From Pedobacter cryoconitis (GTDB taxonomy: Bacteria > Bacteroidota > Bacteroidia > Sphingobacteriales > Sphingobacteriaceae), in assembly GCF_014200595.1 (NCBI RefSeq), contig NZ_JACHCG010000003.1, forward strand, positions 348,084 through 412,083: DNA of 64,000 nucleotides, given 5' to 3'. The notes below the pieces were generated by a model. That model made no database searches. It was not told the origin of the DNA and was given only the letters and a program-made list of their open reading frames with translations. The translations under genes were made by a program, and so were the position numbers. Positions 53,837 to 62,544 of this stretch are shown piece by piece. Numbering within the stretch: the stretch's first letter is position 1; each line of letters opens with the position of its first letter.

Positions 53837-55884
53837 TATTTAACTTTTTGTTTACCGAATCGCTCTGCAAAAACTGTTTCCATTGCGAACATTTCATCCC
53901 GCAACCGTGCAGCCATTAAGAAATCCATATCCTTGGCTGCTTTAGCCATATCTTTACGCGTCTTATCAATTGATTTCTGCATTTCGGGTTGTGTCATATA
54001 CTGCACAATCGGATCTGCCATTATACTCGCCTGATTAGTCTCTACGTAAGCATTTTTATGCTCTGTATTTGCTGAGAAGTCCAGTACAGAAGTCTGTTCC
54101 AGAATAGCTTCTCTGCTTTTTCCTACTGTTTTAGGAGTGATACCATGTTCAGCATTGTAAGCAATCTGCCGCTCTCTGCGGCGACTGGTTTCATCTATGG
54201 TTCTGGCCATGGAATCTGTTATTTTATCCGCATAAAGAATTACCCTTCCCCTGTCATTTCTTGCCGCCCTGCCGACGGTCTGAATCAATGCCCGGTCTGA
54301 TCTTAAAAACCCTTCCTTATCGGCATCCAGGATCGCTACAAAAGAAACTTCCGGTAAATCCAGTCCTTCCCTTAATAAATTGATCCCGATCAGCACATCA
54401 AACTCACCTAAACGCAATCCCCTCAAAATCTCTACCCTCTCCAGTGTTTTCACTTCAGAGTGGATGTAACGGCATTTTATATTCAGCCTGTCCATGTATT
54501 TGGTCAACTCCTCTGCCATACGTTTGGTCAAAGTGGTTACCAGTACACGGTCGCCCATTTTTATAGTTTTATCAATTTCGTCCAGTAAATCATCAACCTG
54601 ATTAATTGCCGGACGCACTTCAATCAGCGGATCAAGCAATCCTGTAGGACGGATCACCTGTTCGACCACAACTCCCTCAGTTTTCTGCAATTCATAATCC
54701 GCAGGTGTTGCACTTACATAAATGGTCTGCGGGGCAAGACTCTCAAACTCTTCAAAGTTTAAAGGCCTGTTGTCCAGCGCAGAAGGTAAGCGGAATCCAT
54801 ATTCTACCAATGACATTTTACGCGATCTGTCTCCACCGTACATCGCCCTGATTTGAGGTACAGTTACATGACTTTCATCAATGACCATCAGGTAATCTTC
54901 AGGGAAATAATCCAGCAGACAGAAAGGGCGCATACCAGGCTGACGGCCATCAAAGAACCTTGAATAGTTCTCAATACCTGAACAATAACCCAGTTCTTTC
55001 ATCATTTCAATATCAAAGTTGACTCTTTCTTCCAATCGCTTGGCTTCCAGTAACTGCCTGTCTCCTATCAATTGATTTTTACGTACTTCCAGTTCTTCCT
55101 GAATTCCCCAGATCGAAGAAGTAAATCTATCTTTTGGAGTTACAAACAGATTTGCCGGATAAACGGCCATATCTTCTACTTTTTCTAATGTTTTACCAGT
55201 TACCGGATCAATAATGCTTAATTCTTCGATATCATCGCCGAAAAAAGAAATCCGGTAAGCAGTATCCAGATAAGCTGGAAAGATATCAACGGTATCACCC
55301 TTAACTCTGAATGTCCCTCTTTTAAAGTCATTGATAGTCCGTGCATATAAAATTTCAACCAGGCTATGCAGGAATGTATTTCTGGAAACCCTGGTGCCTA
55401 CCGCAAACCGGAACACCGAACGGGAGAAATCTTCCGGATTTCCCATACCATAAATGCAGGAGATAGAAGAGACTACAATTACGTCCCTGCGGCCCGACAT
55501 TAAGGCTGAAGTTGTTCTCAGCCTGAGTTTTTCGATCTCTTCATTGATACTTAAATCCTTTTCGATATAAGTATTGCTGCTGGGCATATAGGCCTCTGGC
55601 TGATAATAGTCATAGTAAGAAACAAAATAATTCACCTGATTTTCAGGAAAAAAGTTCTTGAATTCTCCGTATAACTGGGCAGCCAGAGTTTTATTATGGC
55701 TTAGAATCAGAGTAGGTTTCTGCGTTTGCTGAATCACATTGGCTACTGTAAACGTTTTACCAGATCCCGTTACCCCCAGTAAAGTCTGATAATTTTCATT
55801 ATTGTTAACGCCTGTAACCAATTGTTCAATGGCGGCTGGTTGATCACCCGTAGGTTTATAATCTGAAACAAGTTGAAATTTCAT
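53836..55884 (-). CDS. uvrB: Excinuclease ABC subunit B
   Basis: UvrB (682 residues) loads at DNA damage with UvrA and recruits UvrC in nucleotide excision repair. Visible motifs are the Walker A GVTGSGKTFT, the beta-hairpin text YYDYYQPEAYMPSSNTYIEKD, the VSSISCIYGMG motif and the Walker B-like LMVIDESHV. Helicase motifs TIYVSATP, GLDLPEVSFVAILDADKEGFLRS and QTVGRAARN follow, and a C-terminal UVR domain (residues about 635-672, DMAKAAKDMDFLMAARLRDE) is present. Length is normal. The gene starts a unit with the overlapping YwbE gene and is divergent from the plus-strand cluster at 55953. Confidence 0.98.
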   Translation of the reverse strand: MKFQLVSDYKPTGDQPAAIEQLVTGVNNNENYQTLLGVTGSGKTFTVANVIQQTQKPTLILSHNKTLAAQLYGEFKNFFPENQVNYFVSYYDYYQPEAYMPSSNTYIEKDLSINEEIEKLRLRTTSALMSGRRDVIVVSSISCIYGMGNPEDFSRSVFRFAVGTRVSRNTFLHSLVEILYARTINDFKRGTFRVKGDTVDIFPAYLDTAYRISFFGDDIEELSIIDPVTGKTLEKVEDMAVYPANLFVTPKDRFTSSIWGIQEELEVRKNQLIGDRQLLEAKRLEERVNFDIEMMKELGYCSGIENYSRFFDGRQPGMRPFCLLDYFPEDYLMVIDESHVTVPQIRAMYGGDRSRKMSLVEYGFRLPSALDNRPLNFEEFESLAPQTIYVSATPADYELQKTEGVVVEQVIRPTGLLDPLIEVRPAINQVDDLLDEIDKTIKMGDRVLVTTLTKRMAEELTKYMDRLNIKCRYIHSEVKTLERVEILRGLRLGEFDVLIGINLLREGLDLPEVSFVAILDADKEGFLRSDRALIQTVGRAARNDRGRVILYADKITDSMARTIDETSRRRERQIAYNAEHGITPKTVGKSREAILEQTSVLDFSANTEHKNAYVETNQASIMADPIVQYMTQPEMQKSIDKTRKDMAKAAKDMDFLMAARLRDEMFAMETVFAERFGKQKVK

Positions 55885-55914
55885 AGCTATTCAAAGATAA
55901 CAATTATTGATGTA

Positions 55915-55944
55915 TTGGATTGTCGTGATTATATCCTAAATTTA
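55915..55944 (+). promoter_or_regulatory. Candidate promoter of the plus-strand cluster at 55953
   Basis: TTG (55915-55917) is followed after 19 bases by TAAATTTA (55937-55944), seven of eight consensus positions if TTTG is expected at the end. The ATG at 55953 would then have almost no leader. The 68-base divergent space to uvrB leaves little room for alternatives. Confidence 0.35.
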
Positions 55945-55952
55945 TTGGCAGC

Positions 55953-57074
55953 ATGAAATTACTGGTATATGTTCCCATACTTACACCCAGGATTAAGTAT
56001 GTTTTCAACTTTATTTTCACCGATATCCTCAAAACACAAGCAGGGTTCAGTTCGAATGTGCAGGAATTTAAGGCTTCACCGTTGCCTAAAATCACTTATT
56101 CCGACATGCCTGTTGGCGATGAGCCTTTTTTCAAGAATTCCGATTTCCTGCTTGCGCATACCATTTCGCCTCCAAATATAAAAACCACAACGTTCGGGGA
56201 TATGATAGTCCCTTTTGCAGTTGATAACAGCAGTTTACCGTTTGATGTTTTCGCAGCAGCGTTTTATTTTGTAAGCCGCTATGAAGAATACCTTCCTTTT
56301 ACCCCGGATACGGAAGGAAATTATCCTGCCGAAGCCAGTTTACAATCCAAACTTAAGCTGCTGGAATTCCCGGTAATAGATGGCTGGGCATTGCTGCTCA
56401 AAAACATGTTATTAAAGCGTTATCCCAAGCTGCATTTCGGACAAAAGAAATTTGAGTTCACTCCGCTGGTCTGCATGTATGATGCACCGGGGATGAGCTC
56501 GTTTAATATCTTCAGGCATGCTATTAATTTTTTAAGGAATATCCCTTTTATTTCGCGTCCCAGATCTGCTGCTCAGGCAAAGGGTAGCGGATTATCATTA
56601 TTTCTGAATGAACAGCATGAAAAATACAAACTGGCTCCGGTTTACTTTTTTAAACCTTCTGCCGGGGTCGACCTGATTTGCGACCGGCAGATCAGCTTTC
56701 CAAAAAGTTATCTGCAATTGCTTAAATCGGGTGTGCTCAAAGATTACAGAATGGGTTATGATACGACCATTGGCTTCAGAGCCGGTACTTGTACGCCGTT
56801 TTTCTGGTATGATCTTCAGCTGGAGAAAACTACGCATTTACAGATTTATCCTATAGCTATCAATGATACTATTCTCTTACAGAACAGAACTTTCAATATT
56901 GATGAAACGCTTGATCAATGGGGGAAACTGATCGCAAATGTTAAATTGTTAAATGGTCATTTCTATGTGTTATGGCACAAAGAAACTTTACCAGAATTTG
57001 GTAAGGGGAAAGTTGGAAGAAGACTATACACACAATTGTTAAGCAATTTTTTATCTTTGGCGGATGATATTTGA
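55953..57074 (+). CDS. Polysaccharide-deacetylase-like protein, catalytically degenerate
   Basis: This 373-residue protein has the layout of the Bacteroidota DUF7033/polysaccharide deacetylase family. A conserved N-terminal half (PFDVFAAAFYFVSRYEEYLPF, VIDGWALLLKNMLLKRYP) is followed by a NodB-like half (FTPLVCMYDAPG, MGYDTTIGFRAGTCTPFFWYDL, YVLWHKETLPEF). In active NodB enzymes the first motif carries a D-D pair; here it reads M-Y-D-A-P-G, so one aspartate is lost. I see no HxxxH motif where expected. It could be a binding or structural homologue. No signal peptide is present. Its end overlaps upp by 11 bases. Confidence 0.65.
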   Translation: MKLLVYVPILTPRIKYVFNFIFTDILKTQAGFSSNVQEFKASPLPKITYSDMPVGDEPFFKNSDFLLAHTISPPNIKTTTFGDMIVPFAVDNSSLPFDVFAAAFYFVSRYEEYLPFTPDTEGNYPAEASLQSKLKLLEFPVIDGWALLLKNMLLKRYPKLHFGQKKFEFTPLVCMYDAPGMSSFNIFRHAINFLRNIPFISRPRSAAQAKGSGLSLFLNEQHEKYKLAPVYFFKPSAGVDLICDRQISFPKSYLQLLKSGVLKDYRMGYDTTIGFRAGTCTPFFWYDLQLEKTTHLQIYPIAINDTILLQNRTFNIDETLDQWGKLIANVKLLNGHFYVLWHKETLPEFGKGKVGRRLYTQLLSNFLSLADDI

Positions 57075-57708
57075 CCTGAGTAAAACAAATTCTATTGCGA
57101 ATATTTTCATGGCAGAATTGCGTGATGAAACTATACAGAAGGATACAATGCGTTTCCGTAAAAACCTGGAAAGACTAGGTGAATTTTTCGCCTGGGAAAT
57201 CAGCAGAAATCTACCGTATAATGATTCAGAAACACAAACTCCGTTGGGAATTGCAAAAACCAAAGCGCTGGACAGTCAACCGGTACTTGCTACAATTTTA
57301 CGTGCCGGATTACCGATGCAACAAGGGATGTTGAATATCTTTGATCGTGCCGATGCAGCATTTGTTACTGCTTACCGGAAGTCAAATCCTGCGGGAACGA
57401 TAGAAATTCATGTGGATTATATCTCCTCTCCTGATTTAACGGACAGAGTACTGGTTATGGTCGATCCGATGCTGGCTACTGGTTTAAGCATGGTATTGTG
57501 CTGTAAAGAACTGATGGCGAAATACAAAATTAAAGAATTACATATTGTAGCGGCTATTGCAAGTGCTGAAGGGGTAAGACATGTACGTGCAAATTTACCT
57601 CATGCTAAATTGTGGCTAGGTGCTATAGACGATGAAATGACTGTTAAGTCATATATTGTACCGGGATTAGGTGACGCAGGAGATCTTGCTTACGGAACCA
57701 AAATCTAA
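57064..57708 (+). CDS. upp: Uracil phosphoribosyltransferase
   Basis: This 214-residue enzyme makes UMP from uracil and PRPP in pyrimidine salvage. Visible motifs are RFRKNLERLGEFFAWEISR, ILRAGLPMQQGML, the PRPP loop VLVMVDPMLATGLSMVLCCKEL and the uracil-binding C-terminal YIVPGLGDAGDLAYGTK. Length is normal. It overlaps the preceding gene by 11 bases and is 7 bases from the nucleotidase gene that follows, so these three are co-transcribed. Confidence 0.96.
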   Translation: MIFDLSKTNSIANIFMAELRDETIQKDTMRFRKNLERLGEFFAWEISRNLPYNDSETQTPLGIAKTKALDSQPVLATILRAGLPMQQGMLNIFDRADAAFVTAYRKSNPAGTIEIHVDYISSPDLTDRVLVMVDPMLATGLSMVLCCKELMAKYKIKELHIVAAIASAEGVRHVRANLPHAKLWLGAIDDEMTVKSYIVPGLGDAGDLAYGTKI

Positions 57709-57715
57709 GTATCAA

Positions 57716-58405
57716 ATGATCAAACATATCTTTTTTGATTTAGACCATACGATCTGGGATTTTGATAAAAATGCGAGGGAAACTTTAACTGAGTTGTATC
57801 ATCAGTATGAATTGAACCTGCTTGGCCTTCCTGCCTGCGATTTATTTATAGATGTTTATACAGAAAATAATCATTCGCTCTGGGCAGAGTATCATTTGGG
57901 AAAAATCACCAAAGAAGTATTGAGGTCTGAGCGTTTCAGCAGAACTTTCGTTCAGCTGGGCATAGCTCCGGATTTACTTCCACATGGATTTGAAGCGGAT
58001 TATGTGAATCAAAGCCCAAGAAAAAAGAACTTATTCGAAGGATCGGAAAAAGTGCTGGCTTATTTACAGCAGAAATATACGTTACATATTATCTCTAATG
58101 GGTTCAAGGAAACTACGCTGACTAAAATGGCTACTTGTAATTTAAATCCATATTTTTCGAATGTAATTATTTCTGAAGATGTGGGTGTGAATAAGCCTGA
58201 TCGTGCTATTTTCGAATATGCACTGCAAAAGGCTGGTGCCAAAAAACAAGAGAGTATTATGATTGGTGATAGCCTGGAAGCAGATATCCGCGGTGCGCAG
58301 GATTTCGGGATTAAAGCTATTTTCTTTAATCCCTTAAATATCGCCCAGCCTGCTGATGTGGAATGGCAAATATTACACCTGGAAGAATTAATGCAACATT
58401 TTTAG
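57716..58405 (+). CDS. HAD-family nucleotidase (YjjG-like)
   Basis: I start at ATG 57716 (MIKHIFFDLDHTIWDFDKNA, 229 residues), 7 bases after the upp stop. An ATG at 57671 would place 15 non-homologous residues before it. HAD motifs are complete: motif I DLDHT, motif II HIISNG, motif III lysine and motif IV MIGDSLEADIRGA. It resembles YjjG, a 5'-nucleotidase that removes non-canonical pyrimidine nucleotides. Its position directly after upp fits a role in pyrimidine nucleotide balance, although the substrate is inferred. Confidence 0.88.
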   Translation: MIKHIFFDLDHTIWDFDKNARETLTELYHQYELNLLGLPACDLFIDVYTENNHSLWAEYHLGKITKEVLRSERFSRTFVQLGIAPDLLPHGFEADYVNQSPRKKNLFEGSEKVLAYLQQKYTLHIISNGFKETTLTKMATCNLNPYFSNVIISEDVGVNKPDRAIFEYALQKAGAKKQESIMIGDSLEADIRGAQDFGIKAIFFNPLNIAQPADVEWQILHLEELMQHF

Positions 58406-58434
58406 CAATTTGCTGTTTTAACCGGAATAGCTGT

Positions 58435-58474
58435 TTAAATTCAGGTTATTATTAAACTGATAACCTGAATTTAA
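58435..58474. terminator. Inverted repeat after the nucleotidase gene, probable terminator
   Basis: TTAAATTCAGGTTAT and ATAACCTGAATTTAA form a 15-bp perfect stem around a 10-base loop, 30 bases after the nucleotidase stop and 26 bases before the DinB-like start. The T-run is short and broken, so it could also be an operator. Confidence 0.55.
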
Positions 58475-58499
58475 TTTAACCAAACCTACAAGCTAGCCT

Positions 58500-59012
58500 A
58501 TGCGCAATTCTTCCGTTTTTTCTTTGCTGAAAGATATTTCAGCAAAATACCATGATTTTTTACGGGAGGTTCCTGACGATCAGTTTCAATTGACTCCGCC
58601 TATTGGGGGATGGTCGTATAGTGAAGTATATTCACATATTTTTGATATCAGCATTCTGACACTTAAAGAGGTTGAGCATTGCATCAAGGGCGAGGGAAAA
58701 ATAAAACCTACCGCTTTTATAGTCAAAGTGATCTTGTTTTTCGGAAGTTTCCCACCAAACGCAAAGTATAAAGTGCCCAAAGCATTGGTTGGAAGGGAAC
58801 GGAAAATCACGAAGGAAGCCGCTGCTGCTTTTATACAGAAATTCCTGGAAGAGCTGGATATTGTTTACAGTCAGCTTCATCTGGCAGATCCCGCACTTAA
58901 AACGCTTCATCCACGTTTAGGTTATTTAAATGCATCACAATGGTTTCGTTTTATGGAAATCCATTTAAAACATCATTTGAAACAATTAAAGCGAATTGAG
59001 AAGAGTTTTTAA
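58500..59012 (+). CDS. DinB-fold (DinB_2) family protein
   Basis: This 170-residue protein has the four-helix DinB layout: FLREVPDDQFQLTPPIGGWSYSEVYSHIFD near the N-terminus and HLKHHLKQLKRIEK at the end. Likely metal-binding histidines are in the YSHIFD helix and the final HxxHH segment. DinB-fold proteins include thiol-dependent transferases and hydrolases (bacillithiol S-transferase-like), but this member's reaction is unknown. It lies 18 bases before the flippase gene. Confidence 0.78.
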   Translation: MRNSSVFSLLKDISAKYHDFLREVPDDQFQLTPPIGGWSYSEVYSHIFDISILTLKEVEHCIKGEGKIKPTAFIVKVILFFGSFPPNAKYKVPKALVGRERKITKEAAAAFIQKFLEELDIVYSQLHLADPALKTLHPRLGYLNASQWFRFMEIHLKHHLKQLKRIEKSF

Positions 59013-59030
59013 TTTCACATCTTTGCGCGG

Positions 59031-60368
59031 ATGAAATTACCGGGTTTAAAAGGTTTTGACGAGGAAGCGTTTAACAAGTATTTTAAAAATACGGGTTGGC
59101 TGATGTTTGGGAAGATTCTGAGCATGGTAGTTGGCTTTGTCATTGCGCGGTATCTTCGTGCTTCTTCTTTTGGGGAACTTAGTTTTGCGGATGCTTTTAC
59201 GATGATTATTGCTGCTGTTGGTGCTTTAGGGCTGGACACTTTTATCATCCGTGAAATTTTAAATGAGCCAGGTAAGAAGGATGAGATTTTAGGTACTTCT
59301 TTATTGATGCGTTTAGGGGTAAATGCGTTATTGATCCCTATTACGGTTGGTATTTACTTGCTTTTCCATAATTATTCTGAAAAACCGGGAGATTCTCTGA
59401 CCTGGATTATTTTAATCTTGTCTTTTGCTTCTTTTTTCAAGTCGTTCAATGTGATTGATTCTTATTTTCAATCGCAGGTTGCTTCTAAGTATGTAGTTAA
59501 GGTGCAGAATATCTGCGTGGTCTTGTCTGCTGTGGTGAAGGTTTTACTGGTTGTTTGTAAAATGCCGCTGATTTATTTTGCTGCTTCTTTAACTTTTGAC
59601 AGTCTTGCGCTTGCTGCTGGTCTGGTTTATATGTATCATCAAAGGGGTTTTAGCTTGTTTACGTGGACTTTTAGCTGCAAAAGAGCTGTTAGTTTGCTGA
59701 AACAGTCTTTTCCGCTGATATTATCGGCAGTCATGGTTTCTATTTATATGAAGATTGATCAGGTGATGTTAAAGAGTGTAGGTAGTGTAGAGGTTGGTAT
59801 TTACAGCGCGGCAGCAAAAATCAGTGAGGCTTGGTTTTTTATTCCTGTAGCTATTGTAACGTCTGTTTTTCCCGCTTTAATTCATGCGCGGAAAACTGAT
59901 CTTGGCCGGTATCAGAAACGTTTGAGGAATTTATATGATCTGCTTGTATTCATTAGTTTACCGGTAGCGGTAGTAATTACCTTTTTAGCTCCTTTCATTA
60001 TTCAGTTTCTTTATGGGGACACGTATAATGGCGCGGGACAAATGTTAGCGATACATATCTGGTCTGGTTTATTCGTTTTCCTGGGCAGTGCGAGTTCTCA
60101 GTATTTACTGGCGGAGGGTTATACGATGATCTCTTTTCAACGGACTGCTATGGGGGCCATAATTAATATCTTACTTAATTTATGGCTGATTCCCTTGTAC
60201 GGTGGTGTTGGTGCATCTATAGCTACTTTAATCGCCTGTGCGGTGAGCGCTTTTTATCTTTTATTAATTCCCAAAACCAGAGATCAGGGTATAATGATGT
60301 TAAAATCATTATTTTTGTTCACTGTGTTTCAAAAAATATTCAATCGTCAGAAAAGTTCAGGTGGCTAG
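59031..60368 (+). CDS. Polysaccharide flippase (Wzx/MATE-like)
   Basis: This 445-residue membrane protein has about 12 to 14 transmembrane helices and the Wzx-like MOP exporter character (NTGWLMFGKILSMVVGFVIARYLRASSFG at the N-terminus, FADAFTMIIAAVGALGLDTFI, LIKQ/ILSAVMVSIYMKIDQVMLKSVGS, the central FVFLGSASSQYLLAEGYTMISFQRTA). It would flip lipid-linked oligosaccharide repeat units across the inner membrane. It begins a surface-polysaccharide cluster that continues with a methyltransferase and glycosyltransferases. No polymerase (Wzy) is in the window. Confidence 0.88.
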   Translation: MKLPGLKGFDEEAFNKYFKNTGWLMFGKILSMVVGFVIARYLRASSFGELSFADAFTMIIAAVGALGLDTFIIREILNEPGKKDEILGTSLLMRLGVNALLIPITVGIYLLFHNYSEKPGDSLTWIILILSFASFFKSFNVIDSYFQSQVASKYVVKVQNICVVLSAVVKVLLVVCKMPLIYFAASLTFDSLALAAGLVYMYHQRGFSLFTWTFSCKRAVSLLKQSFPLILSAVMVSIYMKIDQVMLKSVGSVEVGIYSAAAKISEAWFFIPVAIVTSVFPALIHARKTDLGRYQKRLRNLYDLLVFISLPVAVVITFLAPFIIQFLYGDTYNGAGQMLAIHIWSGLFVFLGSASSQYLLAEGYTMISFQRTAMGAIINILLNLWLIPLYGGVGASIATLIACAVSAFYLLLIPKTRDQGIMMLKSLFLFTVFQKIFNRQKSSGG

Positions 60369-60418
60369 TTTACCGGGATTTTTCAGAATTCATATCACAC
60401 CTTAAAAGAATTTTTGCC

Positions 60419-61180
60419 ATGTTAAGCGATGAAGTAAAATCAGCATACGATAATTTTTATACACAGACCGATACGACCTGGCGCATGCTTGGGGCAGAAG
60501 CTAAGGCAAAGAATATCATGGAGGTTTGCAAGAGCATACAACCTGTTAAGGTACTGGAAGTTGGTGCGGGTGATGGCAGCATTCTCCATTTTTTAAATGA
60601 GTGGAATTTCGGAAAGGAGCTTTATGCACTGGAAATTGCTGACACGGGCGTTTCTCTGATTCAGAGCCGCGGTTTAAGCAGATTGAAGGAGGTACAGAGT
60701 TTTGATGGTTACCAGATTCCTTATGGGGATAATGAGTTTGACCTGGTCATTTTAGCGCATGTGCTGGAGCATGTGGAGCATGAACGGATTTTGATCCGGG
60801 AGTTAAAGCGTGTGGCTAAGCATATTGTAGTCGAGGTTCCTCTGGATTATCGCTTCGGGGTGGATAAAAGGATGAAACATTTCCTGGATTATGGCCATAT
60901 TAATATGTATACGCCTACTGCGGTACGTTTTTTATTGCAGAGTGAGGGTTTAGAGATTATCGATGATCGGGTTTCTATGACGCCTACGGCAACGATCAAG
61001 TTCAACCAGTTTGTGAATAATAAGGCGCCTAAGACTTTTTCAAAAGTGCTGAGGATTGAGCTGGAATACCGGATCAAGAAATTGGCTGGAAATTTACTGG
61101 GAACTAAAAAGCGGGAACAATATGGGAATGCGTATACCGTTTTAACGAGAAAATCAAGTCAGACACTTCAAATATTTTAA
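60419..61180 (+). CDS. SAM-dependent methyltransferase in the polysaccharide cluster
   Basis: I start at ATG 60419 (MLSDEVKSAYDNFYTQTD, 253 residues). The upstream frame to 60182 lies inside the flippase gene and has no resemblance. Class I Rossmann motifs are VKVLEVGAGDGSILHFL near residues 43-60 and FDLVILAHVLEHVEHERILIREL near 110-135. The context suggests a sugar or lipid-carrier methylation in surface glycan synthesis, or a regulator of chain length. It begins 50 bases after the flippase stop and 3 bases before the following glycosyltransferase. Confidence 0.87.
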   Translation: MLSDEVKSAYDNFYTQTDTTWRMLGAEAKAKNIMEVCKSIQPVKVLEVGAGDGSILHFLNEWNFGKELYALEIADTGVSLIQSRGLSRLKEVQSFDGYQIPYGDNEFDLVILAHVLEHVEHERILIRELKRVAKHIVVEVPLDYRFGVDKRMKHFLDYGHINMYTPTAVRFLLQSEGLEIIDDRVSMTPTATIKFNQFVNNKAPKTFSKVLRIELEYRIKKLAGNLLGTKKREQYGNAYTVLTRKSSQTLQIF

Positions 61181-61183
61181 TTC

Positions 61184-62089
61184 ATGCAAAGTTTCGCTCC
61201 TATTGCCTTATTTGTTTATAACAGGCCTAAGCATACTGAACGTACGCTCAAGTTTTTGAGACAGAATGAACTGGCGGCCGAAAGCCGGTTATTTGTTTTT
61301 TCTGATGGCCCGAAGTCGGAGGCTGAGGAGGAGAGTGTGCTGGAGGTCAGGGAGTTGTTGAAGCATATTGAGGGGTTCAGGTCTGTAGAGATTATCGAGA
61401 GAAACGGTAATATGGGCCTTGCTGAGTCTGTGATTGCGGGGGTAAGCAGGTTGGTGAAGGATTATAAGCGAGTGATTGTTTTTGAGGATGATTTAGTGAG
61501 TTCGCCGTATACGCTGACTTATTTTAATGATGGGTTGAATCGTTATCGTGATGAGGAAAGGGTGATGCATATTGGTGCGTATATGTACCCGTTGAAGGAG
61601 AATTCATTGCCGGAGACATTTTTTTACAGGGCGGCAACGAGTTGGGGCTGGGCGACGTGGGACAGGGCGTGGGCTCATTTTGAGCCGGATATTGACGTGC
61701 TGATGAAGCAGTTTGATGCCAGGAAAAGGGCTGAGTTTTCTATTGAACACAAAATGAATTTCTGGAAACAGATGAAGGATTTTAAGGGTGGCAGGAATAA
61801 TTCGTGGGCGATCAGGTGGTATGCTTCGATCTTTTTAAGGGGCGGTTTAACGTTGAACCCAAGCCAGTCTTTAGTGAATAATATTGGCCATGATGGTTCT
61901 GGGGTACATTCTGGGATCAATGATATTTATAATGTAATTATTAATCCGAAAAGGGTAAGGGTTTTTCCGGAGGTTGTTGAGGAGAGTTCTATGGCTTATT
62001 TGGCTATAAAGGGGTTTTTGAGTACGAGGAAGGGGAGTTTAGTTGATCGGGTGAAGAGGTATTTGAAAGGGATTGGTCTTTTAAAGTAG
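61184..62089 (+). CDS. GT-A fold glycosyltransferase
   Basis: This 301-residue protein opens with FAPIALFVYNRPKHTERTLKFLRQN, the first strand and helix of a GT-A fold. It has VFSDGPKS after the second strand, the metal-binding VFEDDLVSSPYTLTYF (DxD-equivalent EDD) at about residue 105 and the TSWGWATWDRAW motif that often identifies related sugar transferases. It would add a sugar to a surface glycan. The reading frame is rich in GAG and AAG codons, unlike many genes in this window, which hints at a different origin. It ends near a strong hairpin. Confidence 0.85.
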   Translation: MQSFAPIALFVYNRPKHTERTLKFLRQNELAAESRLFVFSDGPKSEAEEESVLEVRELLKHIEGFRSVEIIERNGNMGLAESVIAGVSRLVKDYKRVIVFEDDLVSSPYTLTYFNDGLNRYRDEERVMHIGAYMYPLKENSLPETFFYRAATSWGWATWDRAWAHFEPDIDVLMKQFDARKRAEFSIEHKMNFWKQMKDFKGGRNNSWAIRWYASIFLRGGLTLNPSQSLVNNIGHDGSGVHSGINDIYNVIINPKRVRVFPEVVEESSMAYLAIKGFLSTRKGSLVDRVKRYLKGIGLLK

Positions 62090-62111
62090 GGTTTCTCCAC
62101 CAGGGAAATAT

Positions 62112-62184
62112 AAAAACCTCCGATACTGTCGGCGCCCTTTGTTGGTAAAACCAACGCTGGTCACCTACAGTATCGGAGGTTTTT
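62112..62184. terminator. Long hairpin with internal stem between convergent genes
   Basis: AAAAACCTCCGATACTGT and ACAGTATCGGAGGTTTTT are perfect 18-bp complements separated by 37 bases. Inside, GTTGGT and ACCAAC form a second stem around AAA (62141-62155), next to a GGCGCC palindrome. Flanking A- and T-runs make it a plausible bidirectional terminator for the glycosyltransferase gene and the opposing methyltransferase gene. The long internal structure is richer than a simple terminator. Confidence 0.75.
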
Positions 62185-62329
62185 AATTTCTCAATTGGCA
62201 TGACAAGTGCCGCTACTTTTACTTGAAAAGAAGATCTCCTTGTCAGATATTGGGGTGGTTTGGCAGGGTGCAGAGTTAGGTTATGTTTTTAGAATAAAAA
62301 GAAATACTACTCCCCTTTTCAGAGACGAT

Positions 62330-62524
62330 CTGAAGTAAAAAATTAGTTCAATGTTCAGAAAAAGCCTTTTCCTGAAATGCTCAGGTATAAAAACTGGCTC
62401 AATATCCAGACAAAGCCTTTTCCTGAAATGCTCAGATATAAAAGCTGGTTCAATATTCAGACAAAGCACTTTACTGAAATGCTCAGGTATAAAAGCTGAT
62501 TCAATATCCAGATAATACTGCTTA
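62330..62524. repeat. 51-base tandem repeats, about four copies
   Basis: Copies start with CTGAAATGCTCAGGTATAAA at 62372, 62423 and 62474, exactly 51 bases apart, after a shortened 42-base copy at 62330. A further start (CTGAAG) follows at 62525. On the minus strand the unit encodes 17 residues (LNIEPAFISEHFRKRLC), so the period keeps the frame, though the frame has no clear gene features. It lies just past the end of the 62545 methyltransferase gene. Confidence 0.85.
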
Positions 62525-62544
62525 CTGAAGCTTTAGGATTGCTT

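Larger units (their letters stand above)
62090..62544. other. Intergenic region with terminator and tandem repeats
   Basis: Apart from the 62112-62184 hairpin and the 51-base repeats at 62330-62524, I find no gene I would defend. A 62-residue minus-strand frame covers the repeats but is simply their translation. A 7-bp inverted repeat (TGACAAG/CTTGTCA) lies near 62200-62250. Confidence 0.6.

Noticed and set aside
57671..57715. An earlier start for the YjjG-like nucleotidase
   Set aside because: It would overlap upp by 38 bases and add 15 residues in front of the conserved IKHIFFDLDHT start.
60182..60418. An N-terminal extension of the methyltransferase at 60419
   Set aside because: It lies inside the end of the flippase gene in another frame and contains no methyltransferase-like sequence.
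62281..62469. A 62-residue minus-strand protein gene
   Set aside because: It is the translation of the 51-base tandem repeats, with no recognisable start signal or family; I list it as a repeat instead.
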